In this document: in pieces, positions 23,135-35,550 of the stretch
Position numbering within the stretch: position 1 is the stretch's first letter
How the letters are laid out: every line of letters begins with the position of its first letter
NCBI GenBank assembly: GCA_000827265.1
Contig: KN834794.1
Span: 318,019 to 382,018 of the forward strand
Reading direction: 5' to 3'
Source: Collybiopsis luxurians FD-317 M1
Lineage: Eukaryota; Basidiomycota; Agaricomycetes; Agaricales; Omphalotaceae
Length of the DNA: 64,000 nucleotides
Notes under the pieces: generated by a model
The model's database searches: none
What the model was told of the DNA's origin: nothing
The model's input: the letters and a program-made list of their open reading frames with translations, nothing else
Program-made: the position numbers and the translations under genes

Positions 23135-25484
23135 ATGCAATACCTACCGCAGTTATCTCTCTTATTTGTCCTGATAGTATGGTGGATCGTAAAGCGATCT
23201 ACTAAGTCGAACCGACCAACCCAATTCGCACACCTTAAGCCACTCCCAGGGCCCAAAGGCTTTCCATTCATAGGTAACGCACTCTCTATGCCGCGAGCCC
23301 AGGAACACAAAGTTTTCAAAGAATGGGGTAATATCTATGGTAACTTCGAATCACCTCTGGCGTCTCGTCAGCTATACTCATTTCTATTTTTTCTTTTTTC
23401 TTTGTTGAAACTTCAAGGTGATATATTCAAAGTTTCTGTATTTGGCCGGACTGTCGTAATCGTCAACTCATTCGACATTGCTATCGAGCTGATGGAGAAG
23501 CGAGGGGCCATATATTCGTCCCGTCCTCGCCTGGTAAGACACCTCGCTTCATTCCTTATTTTACACTTGTTAATCGATCGTGTTAATGCAGATTATGGCC
23601 GGAGAATGGTAGGTTACGACTCTAATCTCGCATTTGAGATTCTTAGTCTACTTTCAGGATGGGCTTTAACGAGACATATGCTCTGATGCCTTACAATGAT
23701 CGACTGCGAGCTTCTCGTAGGTTGGCACACCATACTCTTTGTGCTCAAGCCATCAAGTCGAAGGCGAATGTACCTGAAGAGGAAAGTGAGCGATGGCTTC
23801 GCCGTCTTCTCGATGATCCCAAGGATTGGAAACAATCCGTCGCTGAGTAAATATTTTATAATCCTGCCCGTTATCAATGACTTAATTTTTCCTGAATATC
23901 AGAGTAAATGGTGCCGTTACCACTAAGATCGTATACGGATATCAAACAGGAGGAAAACGAGATCCCATGGTCCATAATCTAGAAGTTGCTCTTCACGCAT
24001 TTTCCCTAGCGATTGCTCCGGGAGCACATTTGGTTGACTTCTTCCCTTCCCGTACGTTCAAGAATCTATTCTCTTACTTTTCCAGCGACAGGCAGTTGAC
24101 TTGGAAAACGTCATAGTGCGAAAAGTTCCATTTTGGTTGTTCCCGTTCAAAGGTATTAAGGAACTTGCTAATCATGGTCGAGAGGCCTTGATGTACGGGA
24201 CGAATTCAAGTTGGGCGTTTGTAGAGAACCAAATAGTGAGTTGAGATATTTTCGTCAGCTCAGAGTCCTGAAGGATTATATTTATTTGCAGGCGGGGGGA
24301 ATAGCTCGCCCATCCATGGCTTTGGACACGCTGGACCTGATAAAGAATGAAAGGAACAAGAAAACTTCCGAAGACATGGCCAATGTAGCTAAATGGACCG
24401 CATCTGCTACCGCCGGAGGCGGTGCCCACACTGTACGCAATTTTTCTTCCAACGCAGACACAATTTTGATGACTGCTGTTCCTTCATCCAGCCTGTCTCG
24501 GCTCTGATGTTCTGGATTCTCAGCATGGTCGCACATCCTCAGTGCGTGTACTGATTGTTGCACGGAGGGTTTCAATTAAAAAATTTATTTCTAATCGCAG
24601 CGTGCAGAAGAAAGCGCAAGAAGAGCTTGATCGAGTCGTTGGTAGGGATCGCCTTCCAACTCTCAACGATCGTCCAGACCTTCCATGTGAGTCAATTGTC
24701 CTCCTTTCTATCACTGTTACTTATTCAAAAACTATTAGATATCGAAGCGGTTATCAAGGAAGTACTCCGTTGGCATCCGGTTAATCCGTGCGGTCAGTAA
24801 GAGTCCCATGCCCTGTATATGTTTACTTAACTCAATATACCTTACAGGCATCGCTCATGCAACGACGGAAGATGATGAGTACGAGGGAATGTTCATTGCA
24901 AAGGGCACAACCGTCATCCTAAATCAATGGGCAATGCTCCACGACCCAGATGTGTACGGACTCGATACCGACAAGTTTATTCCGGAAAGATTCCTCGGCG
25001 AGACTCCTGCTGACCGAGTTCGAGCGGGGAACCCATGGTCTATCGCTTTCGGATTCGGAAGAAGGTCAGTCAGATCAGCGTTGCAAACACAAAATTCGCA
25101 AATCATTACACTGATTCGTCGTTCAGAACATGCCCAGGTCAAAATTTGGCTTCGCTTATGCTGTTCTGTTTCATATCAAAGTGTCTGGCAACATTCAATG
25201 TCAAGCGTCCAGTGGATCCCCAAACTGGGACAGAATACGATCCGCCTGTAGATGCTGCTCCAGGGAATGTTAGGTGGGCACTTTCTTATTTCTATAAACG
25301 CCTCTGGTTTGGATCTGATATCCCTTCCAGCTTCCCCGTCGAATTTGACTGTACATTTGCTGTGCGTGATCAGAAAGCTGTCGATTTGATCAGTAATTGC
25401 GCAGAGGAGTTAGTTCCTGGGGACGGATTGCCTAAGGGCTGGGAGGTCCCCCCAGAGTCTCATCGACTGGCACATCATTGGTAG
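23135..25484 (+). CDS. cytochrome P450 (OrdA-like clan)
   Basis: A microsomal monooxygenase. The chosen ATG opens MQYLPQLSLLFVLIVWWIVK, a typical anchor, followed by the proline-rich hinge LPGPKGFPFIGNALSM. Later exons give GDIFKVSVFGRTVVIVNS, GFNETYALMPYNDRLRASRR, VPFWLFPFKGIKELANHGRE, the I-helix region with AGGGAHT (near 24420), EVIKEVLRWHP-type ExxR (VIKEVLRWHP, near 24755), the PERF motif IPERFL (near 24985) and the heme loop FGFGRRTCPGQNLA, split by an intron at 25065. About ten introns join in frame, and the C-terminus is PPESHRLAHHW. The I-helix acid before Thr is His here (24427-24429). An upstream in-frame ATG at 23042 would add residues before the anchor and is less likely. Substrate unknown. 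Confidence 0.87.
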
Positions 25485-27358
25485 TTCAGGCTAGAATAAG
25501 TTAACATCCATACGTTCATGTAAAATATTATATTGTTCACTAAGCCGTGGCTCAATCGAATGAAGGTCGTTACGGTTTGAACAAAGCACTCATGAAAGAG
25601 GGTACGAAGATATTCTGATTCTGAGTGAATGGGTGATGTTACGAAAATTTCGGCATTGGGTTCGCTATTTACTGAAGTTTGCCCCAAGTTTTCCGAACTA
25701 CGACACTGGCGCCGAAGCTGTTTCCTTCTTGACCGTCAGCATCAGCAAATCTAAAGGGACGAAACTGCAAACAATCGCCAGGTTGAACGGGAATGTTGTC
25801 ATTTCCACTGTATCATGTCTCTCTGTTGATGGTGGTTCGCCCCACTTATGTAGATTCAATTGATAACGTACATATGCACTTGGATGTGAATAAAAATTAT
25901 GAACGCAAGGTTTAAGGTTCAAATCCCAACTTGGCCCAAGTCACCGAACGGTTATATTCCGCTTGCCATTGACGCAGCCGCAGGTTAGCCCGATCCTATC
26001 TGGCCAATGTAGATCTCATGCGAACAAGTTACAACATCAGCCACAACGAAATGCCTTTCCAGTGTATTTGCGGAGATGGGATTTTACTCGGATTTCAGTA
26101 CAAATAAACATGGTTGTCCGCGTGAAGCTTCACGATTTAAAATCAACAAACAATTGCCGGAGGTAGTCCGAAGTACCCTACTCGAGCAGGATCTCCTAAT
26201 GAGGAAATGGAAGTAGTATACCTTTGTTAGATGCTAATCGGGAGTATATGGTATCACGATGCAGGATTTGGCGGGTTGTTGAGAAGTGCGGTTGATCGGT
26301 GCCACTGCGAAATAGAGTCGATCAGAGTTGAATGAATGGTAAATTTCTTGGCTTTCTTACCGTCCGCACAGCCCCTGCTGGGTGCTCTCCTAAGTCCTTT
26401 GTTTCGATTTGGCGGCCCCGCACCATCCACGCTCAAAGGCGGATCTGTCGTTGTCCTCCACAAAACTCCAGCACCATATGCTACCTGCGAAAATCTTACT
26501 CGAGTTCTGAACCTCCCGTTCAGCCGATGAGGGCGTCACAACCAAGTCAGACAATTTTGATACTGGATTGCTCACCATGGTGTACAGGAGGGCATTGGGG
26601 ACTTAATTGGAATTAGTATCTTAGCTTCGATGCCTCATCCTTTCTGCGGGGTCCTTGAATTTAGTTTCTTGAAAAAAGATGATCTTTTACTCTTTCCTGG
26701 TGTTACAGGTTTCGTACGAAGAAATCGATACGTCGGCCAAAGTCATTCAGTTAAATCATTGTCGTTGACTGAAGATGAAACATCATCACATTAACTGTTT
26801 AGCGCGCGGCGTTTCCGAGATGAAATCAAAGACTGGTACGGATCCACACCAACGCCAGGATATTTCCGAGCTTGACAATGCGTGTATAATCTATCTATCT
26901 ATCTCTATAGTATATCAAACTCACAGAGCCGAATGGCGCGAGAAATCGAAGGTGGCGTAGGTCACGTTCCAGTATTTCAACTTTTTCTTACATACCTTTT
27001 TTTCTAACATAAGTACCTAATTGAATATCGCCTTCCCGCCAAGGTGATTAGCGGAATTAATACGTGCTTTTGAATCAAAATTTGGAGAGAATTCTTATTC
27101 GGATCCTATTCATTTTGTTTTTGTGCTGTATCACTGAGAAGGGTCTGCTAAGAATGCGCCTTTCATGTGCCCTTCAGCAAGCATATGATGACCTAACACT
27201 CATTACGAGTCCGACTTGCGCCGGTTCATATTCCTATTACCACGGGCGACTCACCGACTCACCGATGCACTTAAAGAAATGGCTCCGTTCCTCGTGTCAA
27301 TCCTGGAGCTTTGAGTTTTTTACTATAAGGCGATCCCCAAAGGTCAACGCTCGTCGAA
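25485..27358. other. 1.9-kb region without a recognisable gene
   Basis: Contains a short CTAT microsatellite (about 26890-26905). A 64-codon plus frame at 26336-26530 begins MVNFLAFLPSAQPLLGALLS, faintly signal-peptide-like, but nothing supports it further. Confidence 0.35.
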
Positions 27359-29955
27359 ATGTCCAGTCACTACTCATTGCGTCGACAGGGCCATCCGCCT
27401 CCGCCGGGTCTTGTCCCGCTCGAAGATGATGTCAATAATGATGATGTGGAGATGCGAGAAATGAATAGAGGGAAAAAGAGTAATGGGAAGCAGGTTGTGG
27501 AACCAGTAGTTCAACCTTCGCGTTCGGACGAAGAGCAGACCGTGTCTTGGGACGGACCCAATGATCCAAATAACCCGCAAAACTTTTCTTTTGGCAAAAA
27601 GTGCACCATTACTTTTGTCATTTGCCTCCTAACCATTAATACGTACTTGTCAATTCTTGTCGATTTGACCTTCGACCTGATTTTTTGATTCCAGGACTTT
27701 TGCCTCCTCGGCCCCTGCCATTGCGGCCGGACGGTTGGTAGAACGATTCGATATTAGTAGAGAAGTGGCCAATCTGGTCACTACGCTTTTCTTACTGGGA
27801 TATGTTCTTGGCGTAATGACTCTTCCTTAGATTCAAAGGCTCTACAACCCGTCTAACCTTCCTTTATTTTCTAGCCGGTTTTCTGGGGATCTGGGAGCGA
27901 AATTTTTGGACGGAAACGTGTCATATTACTGTCTATGACCTGCTACACCATCCTTTTTGTCGGTCATGCCCTAGCTACCAATATCCAGACCGTTCTTATA
28001 TTGCGATTTCTTTCTGGTGCATTTGGAGTCGCACCTCTCATCACAAGTGGGGGTACGCCCTCTCTCTGTGCTTTTTTTTCACGGATGAATTGATTTGACT
28101 GGTTCTTAGGTCTCCTTGGTACGCTTCTTGATTCTGTAGACTGTAAACGCACTCATCTTGCGGCCCCATGCGTGGCGAATTTTAGCTGATATCTGGGACG
28201 CTAGAGGAAGGTCATATGCGGTCAATCTCTTCGCCGGCTGTGTCTTTTTAGGGCCTTCTATTGGTCCCCTAGTCGTGAGTATCATGATTATCCGAATAAT
28301 CAAGCAAAGGCGTACTGAGGGACTTACTCTAGATTGGTTTGTAAGTGGTCGACATGCTTGTGGCAATAGTCCTGTTTTGAACTCGTAACCTGCACTTTCA
28401 TAGCGCTGCCGCTGATCCTCGCCTTGGATGGGAATGGGTTTATTGGATCTGTTTAATCTTTGCTGGGGCTTGCACATTTCTGGCTTTCTTCTTATTGCCG
28501 GAGACGTTTGCCCCAGTTCTTCTTGCCCAAAAGGTCAGTAGTACGCATTTTCGGGTAGACTTGTAATCGCTGGTTGATCTCCGAGTTTAACCTTCGTATC
28601 TAGGCCAAGCGTCTGCGCTCCGAAGATCCAATAAATAATGCCAACATGTTCGCACCTCATGACAAGCTAGACAAGTCTCTTCGCGGTGTTGCGTCGCGCA
28701 CTGTTGTTCATCCTTGGAGAATGATGGCAAATGAACCCATCCTTATGTTGCTAACCGTATATATGGCTCTCTTATACGGTGTTTTGTATGCCCGTGAGCG
28801 AGTGATAACGTTACACTAGATTCAACCTTCTAATCCACTTCACAGTGTTCGAGGCTTTCCCGGTTATCTTTGCTGTCCATCGAGGATTCACTGTCACTCA
28901 GACGGGGCTTATATTCATCGGCATTGGAATAGGTGGTGTCTTGACGACTCTTCTCAACATGTATTTCGCAACAAGGGTAAATAAGATAATTCCGAGATGG
29001 AAAGGTTTTCCACCTGCGGAAGTAAGACTTCCGCCTGCTATGATTGGATCTGTGATGCTGGTGGTCAGCGCGTACGACATCCTCACTTTTTTCTACCTCT
29101 ATTCAACATTGACGCTTCCGTTTTCAGTCTCTGGATGGGTTGGACTGGATATTATACGCAAGTGCCTTGGTATGTGCCCGCCATAAGTACGGTCTTTGTC
29201 GGCATGGCACTTTCCTTAATCTTCATTGCGTTAATTGTGAGTTAAATCTGGTTATCCTTGTCTCTTCACTCATTGAACGAGGACTTCACTTCAGGTTTAT
29301 ATTGTCGACACCTATCTGTCAGTATTGGTTTGAGGTGCTTCTTGACTTTTAATGCTCACGTAGACTCTTTCTCCAGGATGTACTCAGCCTCTGCCCTCGC
29401 TAGTAGTACCATGATACGGTCGGCAGTAGCAGCCGCGTTCCCCCTATTCACAACGCAGATGTATAATAACCTGGGTATCCAGTGGGCTTCGACGTTAATT
29501 GCGTTGATTTCGTTGCTCATGGCCCCGATTCCCTTCTTGTTCTACAAATACGGAGCTAAAATTCGTGAGCGTAGTAAGTTTGCACCCTGCTTGGTAAGTC
29601 CACTTCATGGCTTTATATATTCGTTATCGTCTTACTGTGACTTGGGCGTCAGGATCTCAAAATCGCCAAGCAACTTGCAGAAGAGGAAGCAGAAAAAGTA
29701 CGGGTTAGATTCAGTCTTTGTTTCTCTTATCTGACGGCACTCTAGACACGAATTTCTGGTTCTTCAGGTCGAACCGTCAACCCCGCTGCAGTCGAAGAGG
29801 CTCGGATCGAGGCTGGCTCTTCTAATGCGGCCTTGGCTGAAAGCATTCAAGGGCTCACTAGTACCCTCAACGAATTCCAAGACCTTTTGCGGGAGGCCAT
29901 TTCCGCTTACAGGAGCTCTGGATCTGGCGCTCAGAATCTTGCCCATGCTGTGTAA
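27359..29955 (+). CDS. MFS transporter, polyamine/multidrug DHA1 type
   Basis: A 12-TM plasma-membrane antiporter. A long hydrophilic N-terminus of about 75 residues ends in DGPNDPNNPQNFSFGKKCTI, the usual entry to TM1. TM segments include TFASSAPAIAAGRLVERFDI, LFLLGYVLGPVFWGSGSEIF and the loop motif FGRKRVILL (MFS motif A). The antiporter-type motif C region reads SYAVNLFAGCVFLGPSIGPL. The second half has GWEWVYWICLIFAGACTFLA, LLPETFAPVLL, VFEAFPVIFAVHRGFTVTQT and VGMALSLIFIALIVYIVDTY. The C-terminal tail (RTVNPAAVEEARIEAGSSNA to the stop) is cytoplasmic, predicted helical and longer than usual. About nine introns; one donor (GTTTGT near 28336) must be used to keep frame. Distinct from the three HOL1-like genes at the left. 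Substrate unknown. Confidence 0.87.
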
Positions 29956-31350
29956 TGAACATTAATTATTTCTACCTTCCGCGTATTGTACTTTAGGTTT
30001 ATGGAATACGTTACGCTTTTCCTTCACGACTCGAATGCTAGATTTTTTTCAGAAGGAGATGCACCGGGGTCCAGGAAGAACGGCAGGATATGCGTTAAGA
30101 AGACAGATACCAGAGCGAACGAACATTCAATAATGCATACTACGTAGATGTCTATATATTACTAGTATCGATGAAGAAAAAAGTACCGCGGCCGTAGATT
30201 TCGGTGATCCGTACGAAAAGGACGGGAGAACTGAAAACAAATGAATTAGGAAGCAGGCGAAGAAATGAAGATCTACTGAATATTTCAGTTCGCTTTCGTA
30301 CGACTACATATTTCCTGATTTAACTTTTCATTTCTTTTTACTCATACTGAATTGTATCTGAATTGTTAGAGCCAAAGAATTTCGTTTCAAAACGGTTTAC
30401 ATGATAAGGTTCGCACTTATTCTCTGTAATTACAATATAGGCAGGCATAACTTTATAAGCATCTTGTAGAATTGCTCGACTGGTGCTTCCTTCCCATCAT
30501 CATGGTACGTCATTTGTCCCACGAGCGCTTCGAATCCTCGATCATTTGTATTTGAATTTGGGACTTCTTGCAAGACGTCGAAGCCACTTATGCCGACGGC
30601 TCAAGGATTTTAGTAAGTCTCGGTGTTTAGGGCGGATGCTTAATACTAAGGTGGGCCCTACATAGAAGGACCTGGGCAACCGTTGGAATCAAGTCATAGC
30701 CACGCTTTCAGTCTAGCCTTTTCCCAGTTTCTCCCATCTCCCGCTCTTCCCGTTCGCAAAGCCAAAGGTCAGTGACGAGATGCTCGGTTCAGGGCGGGGA
30801 GTGACAGTTCTTGACTCAATTCGGTCAAGTCTACATCAAGGCTGTACAGGGTTGTACAGGGTTGTACATTCTATAAGTACAGAGTTGCGCAGTATGTACC
30901 GCCACAAAGATTAGCGCCGTCATAGTTACATGTACCTGAAACTGGGGGAAAACCTAAGGAGATGTGTACCAATGTATTAGTTAATTATCCCCAACGGTGA
31001 ATGCACGCGGGGAACAAAACAGCGGGAAAGGAACAATGGAAAAGCGCAAGTCGGGATTGTCCAGAAGTTTGAATATATTAAAACGGAGTTCGCCCGTAGT
31101 AACAGGTATTAACGTGCAAAGCAGATCGATAGAAGAGATCGGAGCAGGCTTTCTGTCAGTGTCAGTGTCAGATTGGGCGGGGAGGGAATGTAAACATAGT
31201 ATAGATTATGAAGTAGACGGAGGGTAACCTGGGTCCTCAGGCCTCAAAGGCCAAAGGGTACAGCCGATGCGGTAGGAGATTATCGAATGCGACTAGGATA
31301 CTACAATATAGCGCCTATCATTTTCCACCTCTTCCTTCTTATCCTCCCGT
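29956..31350. other. intergenic, no recognisable gene
   Basis: Shows a small tandem repeat, GGGTTGTACA, about 30847-30868. A 76-codon frame at 30997-31227 is not supported. The pyrimidine-rich stretch just before 31351 is probably the core promoter of the oxidase gene. Confidence 0.35.
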
Positions 31351-33926
31351 ATGAGCTTGGTTCTTCTTTCGCTTGCGCTCGCGGTACCCACCGTTTACGC
31401 CACAGTTCCTACAATAAGTGATTGGAATGCACTCAACAATACTGTCGGAGGTCGTCTTTTCACGGCCATACCTTTTGCATCTTCCTGTTTTTCTGAGGTT
31501 GACGGTCGTACTGTGACCCCCCTCCAAGAACAATGCGATATCATTCAGCAACACTATTCTAATGCCACTTTCCGATCAAGTCAATTCAATAATTTCATGA
31601 ACACGCAGTGGGAATCATGCATGAGCACGAACGAGCAGTGCGCTCTGGATGCTTCGAATGCTAGCGATTCCTTGGCTTGGACTGATTTCCCTTGCGAACA
31701 AGGAAGTATCGCACCGTATTATGTACGTGTATCGGATCGTCATCTTTAAGTTATAGAGCTAATGTTAGTGGTAAATCTACCATTTCACAGATTGATATCC
31801 GAAACTACACAGATATTCAATCTGCATTCAATTTTTCTAATGCTACTGGAGTACCTTTATCAATTAAGAACTCCGGACACGATTATTTTGGTCGTTCGAG
31901 CGTCGCTGGATCATTGGGATTATGGGTTAGTTTAAAACCCTAAATAATACGTTGAAAATGAGCTTAACTTCTCCTAAAGACTCGAAATTTGGAGCAGGTA
32001 ACCGACTCTGCGGATTCATTGTCTTTCATACTTATCCTTCCGAAAATAGATCTCTTACAACGCGTCGTTTGTCCCGGATGGAGGCAATGAATCATACCCA
32101 GCGATGACTATCGGTGTACGTGTTTTTGGACGATCCCCGGGCGATGCATCCTCAAAGAGATCTTTCTATCTAGGCTGGTGTTCCATGGGAAGACGCTTAT
32201 ATCTTTGCCGACTCGAACAACGTGACGATTATTGGTGGATACTCTCAGACCGTCGGGGCTAGTGGAGGGTGGCTTCTGGTGGGATTTCCTTCATCATCAG
32301 CAAACCATTTCGTGCTCAAATTTGATGCATGTAGGGCGGAGGACATAGTATTTTATCTCCCGTGTTTGGACTGGGAGTCGACCGAGTGGTGAGCTTCCGA
32401 TTTATATCCTTTTGAGATTGCGATGGAGTCCAACTTTGTCTCCTTTGAAGTTACAATTCAAACTTGTTACACCCGATGGCGAATACCGTACTGCCAATGC
32501 CTACACTAATCCCGACTTGTTCTGGGCTCTCAAGGGCGGAGGAGGAGGCACCTTTGGTGTGGTAACTGAGAGTACTACTCTAGTGGAGCCACGAGCGATA
32601 CCTCTTCAAGTGTAAGGGAGCTGTTGAGTTTTTGAGCTGTCGAGTGTAGCTGATGGTTCACTATCAGAGCCGCTTTCTCATTCAATGCAACTACCAACAC
32701 CAGCGTTGACTTCCTCGCACTCCTTGCTGAGAACTCTCTTCAATGGGCCGAGCAAGGATGGGGAGGCCATTTAAAAGTGAGTTGGCACAAATATCATTGT
32801 CACGCCGACTCAAACTTTTCCCGTCCACTGCCAAATAGTTGAACGGACTAATCAGCGTCAATCCTCTCCTCAATCTTGAGCAGGCACAGGAATCCATGCA
32901 AAATATCACCGACTTTGTTCAGAGCCATAATGGAACTGGGGTGGTCGAAACTGTATCCAGTTGGTACGAGTTTTTCGTGAAGTATGTTCTTACTGCTCAA
33001 GAGGTGAGCATCGATTGTCTTTCATGGAGAAGATAACCATGATTGCTGATCTCACGCGATGTGCACTCTGTACCATAGCCCATAGGGATTGATGCGGCCA
33101 TCTCCAGTCGATTGATCCCTTCCTCTGTATTCGAATCTCAAGAAGCAAGGAATGCTTTGGTCGAAACTATCGCTAATGCGGCGCCGTATTTCCTGACAAT
33201 CAGTACTGTGACGCCATTTATCTACAATAACTATACAGAAAACTCAACCAGCGTTACTCCCGCTTGGCGGGATGCTGTGTGGCATGTGCGTGTCTGTTTC
33301 TAGCAGTCGTCCTTTCCGTCTTTCGTTAATCTTTCATATATCGACTAGTTCCTCTTTGCTGATTTGTGGTCATGGAACACCACTACCGACGGAAAGATCG
33401 CGGTGTTCCAAACTCTGAACAACCTGACGGCTGCCCTCACTGATATAGCGCCTGATTCTGGAGCGTACTTGGTAAGAGACTTCAACCAATTGCCTTTCTG
33501 TTCAATGAATCAGATACCATTGCCATTTTTTTCTAACTTTTGATGATTAGAACGAAGCTAATGTCTATGAGCCTGATTGGGAACGTACGTCATAGCTTAC
33601 GATGCATCTGACGAGTTTCCGATCGCTGATATTTTCCGCTTTGACTTTCCATTTTGGATCTACAGATGCCTTCTGGGGTGATAATTACCCGCAACTTTTG
33701 GCTGTCAAGCAGAAATAGTAAGATAAAGTTCCATATATGCGATGAAGTGAGGGACTCTGATATGATTTATCTGCAGTGATCCTGCAGGGCTTCTCGATTG
33801 TTGGAGATGCGGTGAGTTCAATGTCCTCCTGAGCGGTAGTTCATTTTTTTCAATCGTGTATCTGTTTTAGTGGGTTGGAAAGGCGGGAATGATAGCGTAT
33901 CGCAGTGCTATCCGGCTTTAGATTAG
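31351..33926 (+). CDS. secreted FAD-linked oxidase, VAO/isoamyl-alcohol-oxidase-like
   Basis: An extracellular flavoprotein oxidase of the PCMH/vanillyl-alcohol-oxidase superfamily, with two FAD-binding parts and a berberine-bridge-type C-terminus; it would oxidise an alcohol or similar group and make H2O2. The start gives the signal peptide [17 protein letters not shown]. The FAD domain shows [17 protein letters not shown], whose His is the expected covalent flavin site, then [23 protein letters not shown] and [20 protein letters not shown]. In bicovalent relatives the third residue after GGY-type glycines is Cys; here it is Ser, so a single covalent link is expected. The substrate domain has [20 protein letters not shown], and the C-terminus has [20 protein letters not shown], with the stop at 33924-33926. 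Many N-glycosylation sites. About eleven introns, all in frame. Confidence 0.88.
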
Positions 33927-35344
33927 ATTTAAATTAAGCTAGTCATATGATTATTACTATTCCCTGCATTTACTGAAATCCGTGACTAAAAGGGTAAGTA
34001 GTGGTTAGAGATATGGCCCGCGCCACTCATCCAGCACCAGAGCGGTAACCAGTATCGAATCTTAAGCCGCATTCCGGGGTAGTTGTGTACTCGCCGTCAT
34101 TCGGTCTCATAAACGAAAAAGGCGACTGGATTACGCCCGCTTGGGACGCTGCGGCTGGGCACTACTTCCGTAGCATCTTCAGCCTCCATTTTATCAAAAA
34201 TAACGATTCTCCAATGTTCTTCTCATCTTTCTTCTTCACTCGCTCTCAACGGGTAGCTATACAAAATTCAAGCTCAAAGCTCTTCCGGTCCTTTGTGAGA
34301 TTCGAAAACTTCGTCGAGTGGCCATGTTTAGATCCACTAAAATTGACGCCTTCGAGTCCTGTTAGAAGAGACGAATCAACCAAGCACTCCCCTGAAATCC
34401 CGCGGGTGGGTTGCTGATTAAACTGGTCTGGCGAGGTCAAGCTTTGGACCTTGAAGCTGTTTTGCTTGTCGATCCTGTCAGATATAGCCGCGAATGGCCA
34501 ACGCCATTATGCAAGCGCGGATCATCTCCAGAATTCACGTCGGAAACCGTCAGGGCGAGTTCAGGAGGATTCTGCACTTTTGACGGAATGTCGGATCGAT
34601 TTGGTATAAGCTTAACTTCGTAGTGATACGGTGCGTTTACGAGGTGTCTGACAGCTCTCGTAGCCACTCTTGTTCGCAACGCCGTGTATATCATTATTAT
34701 TGCTGGGATGCGATTTGAAACAGTATCCGTTAAGAAAAATGTTCGGGAATTTTCCACCTACTTATTGTGTTTACCGATTCCTATCCCAATGTATCTAGCG
34801 GAGATATGTGATGACAATGTGTCCGTCAGACGATGCGAATCTCGATTACCACTATGGGAAACTGGGAGAGCCGGTCCATCCGGGAGAAGCAGAAAGAGCC
34901 AAAAAAGTAGGTATTTGACGCTGAGAATCTTCCCTTTTCGTCTCATAGACTCACTCTTCGGAGGGAGCAAGCAACTTCTCGCCGCTCGGCACTTGTGCCG
35001 TAACGAGTCTTCGGTACCGTCGTGATACCGTCTTGATACCCCTGGTCGACCTATTGCTGGATGTCAAATATCGGCAAAATTTATCTTGCGGGTATCTGGT
35101 ACGTATGTGATAGGATTCAGGGAATGAGCTGAACTCATAATCATAGAGCTTTTCACAAGGATCAGGACTCGCAGGCTTGGAAAGCTCCCTACAGCTTTAG
35201 AATTCAACGTTCCTGAGTACCTACAATGTACTCGTGGTATTCGGGCTTGTGAAGTAGCTGTTGTCCCGCCTGGCCATCCTGGCAGTTTATATTATCATCA
35301 ACAGGATCAACAGTTCTATGCAAACCGCTGTCAGGATAATTAAC
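33927..35344. other. intergenic; upstream part of the peroxidase repeat unit
   Basis: Segments near 34420-34620 and 34860-35060 are repeated, diverged, near 38085-38260 and 38490-38690. The tandem unit therefore includes about 1.1 kb upstream of each peroxidase gene. A 110-codon frame at 34085-34417 has no recognisable content. Confidence 0.45.
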
Positions 35345-35550
35345 TTCCTCAGGTGCCTTTGTCACTCAACCATTGAGTATCGCTTGTTACCATGTCAAGA
35401 AAGGTGAATGATTGCTCAGAATTTTTCAGAGTTGCGGTTAGTTTTCGCCTTACGCTATAGATATGGAAGGTACAATCTACAGCTTTTGGAGATGACTTAC
35501 ATCGTTATATTTACTTCTTAAACTGAAGCAATGGTCGTCTGTCCTCAATC
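35345..35550 (+). promoter_or_regulatory. conserved upstream block of peroxidase copy A
   Basis: This block recurs before all five copies. Shared features in order: TTCCTCAGGTGCCTTTGT, CAACCATTGAGTA(T/C)CGC, GTCAAGAAAGGTGAAT, a TTGCGGTTAGTTTTCGCCTT segment, and a CTTAAACTG element about 25-30 bp before the ATG that stands where a TATA box would be. Conservation between copies suggests promoter function, but shared ancestry alone could explain part of it. Confidence 0.5.

Noticed and set aside
28300..28400. Frameshift in the MFS gene at 27359-29955
   Set aside because: The apparent one-base slip disappears if the donor is GTTTGT (near 28336) instead of GTAAGT three bases later.
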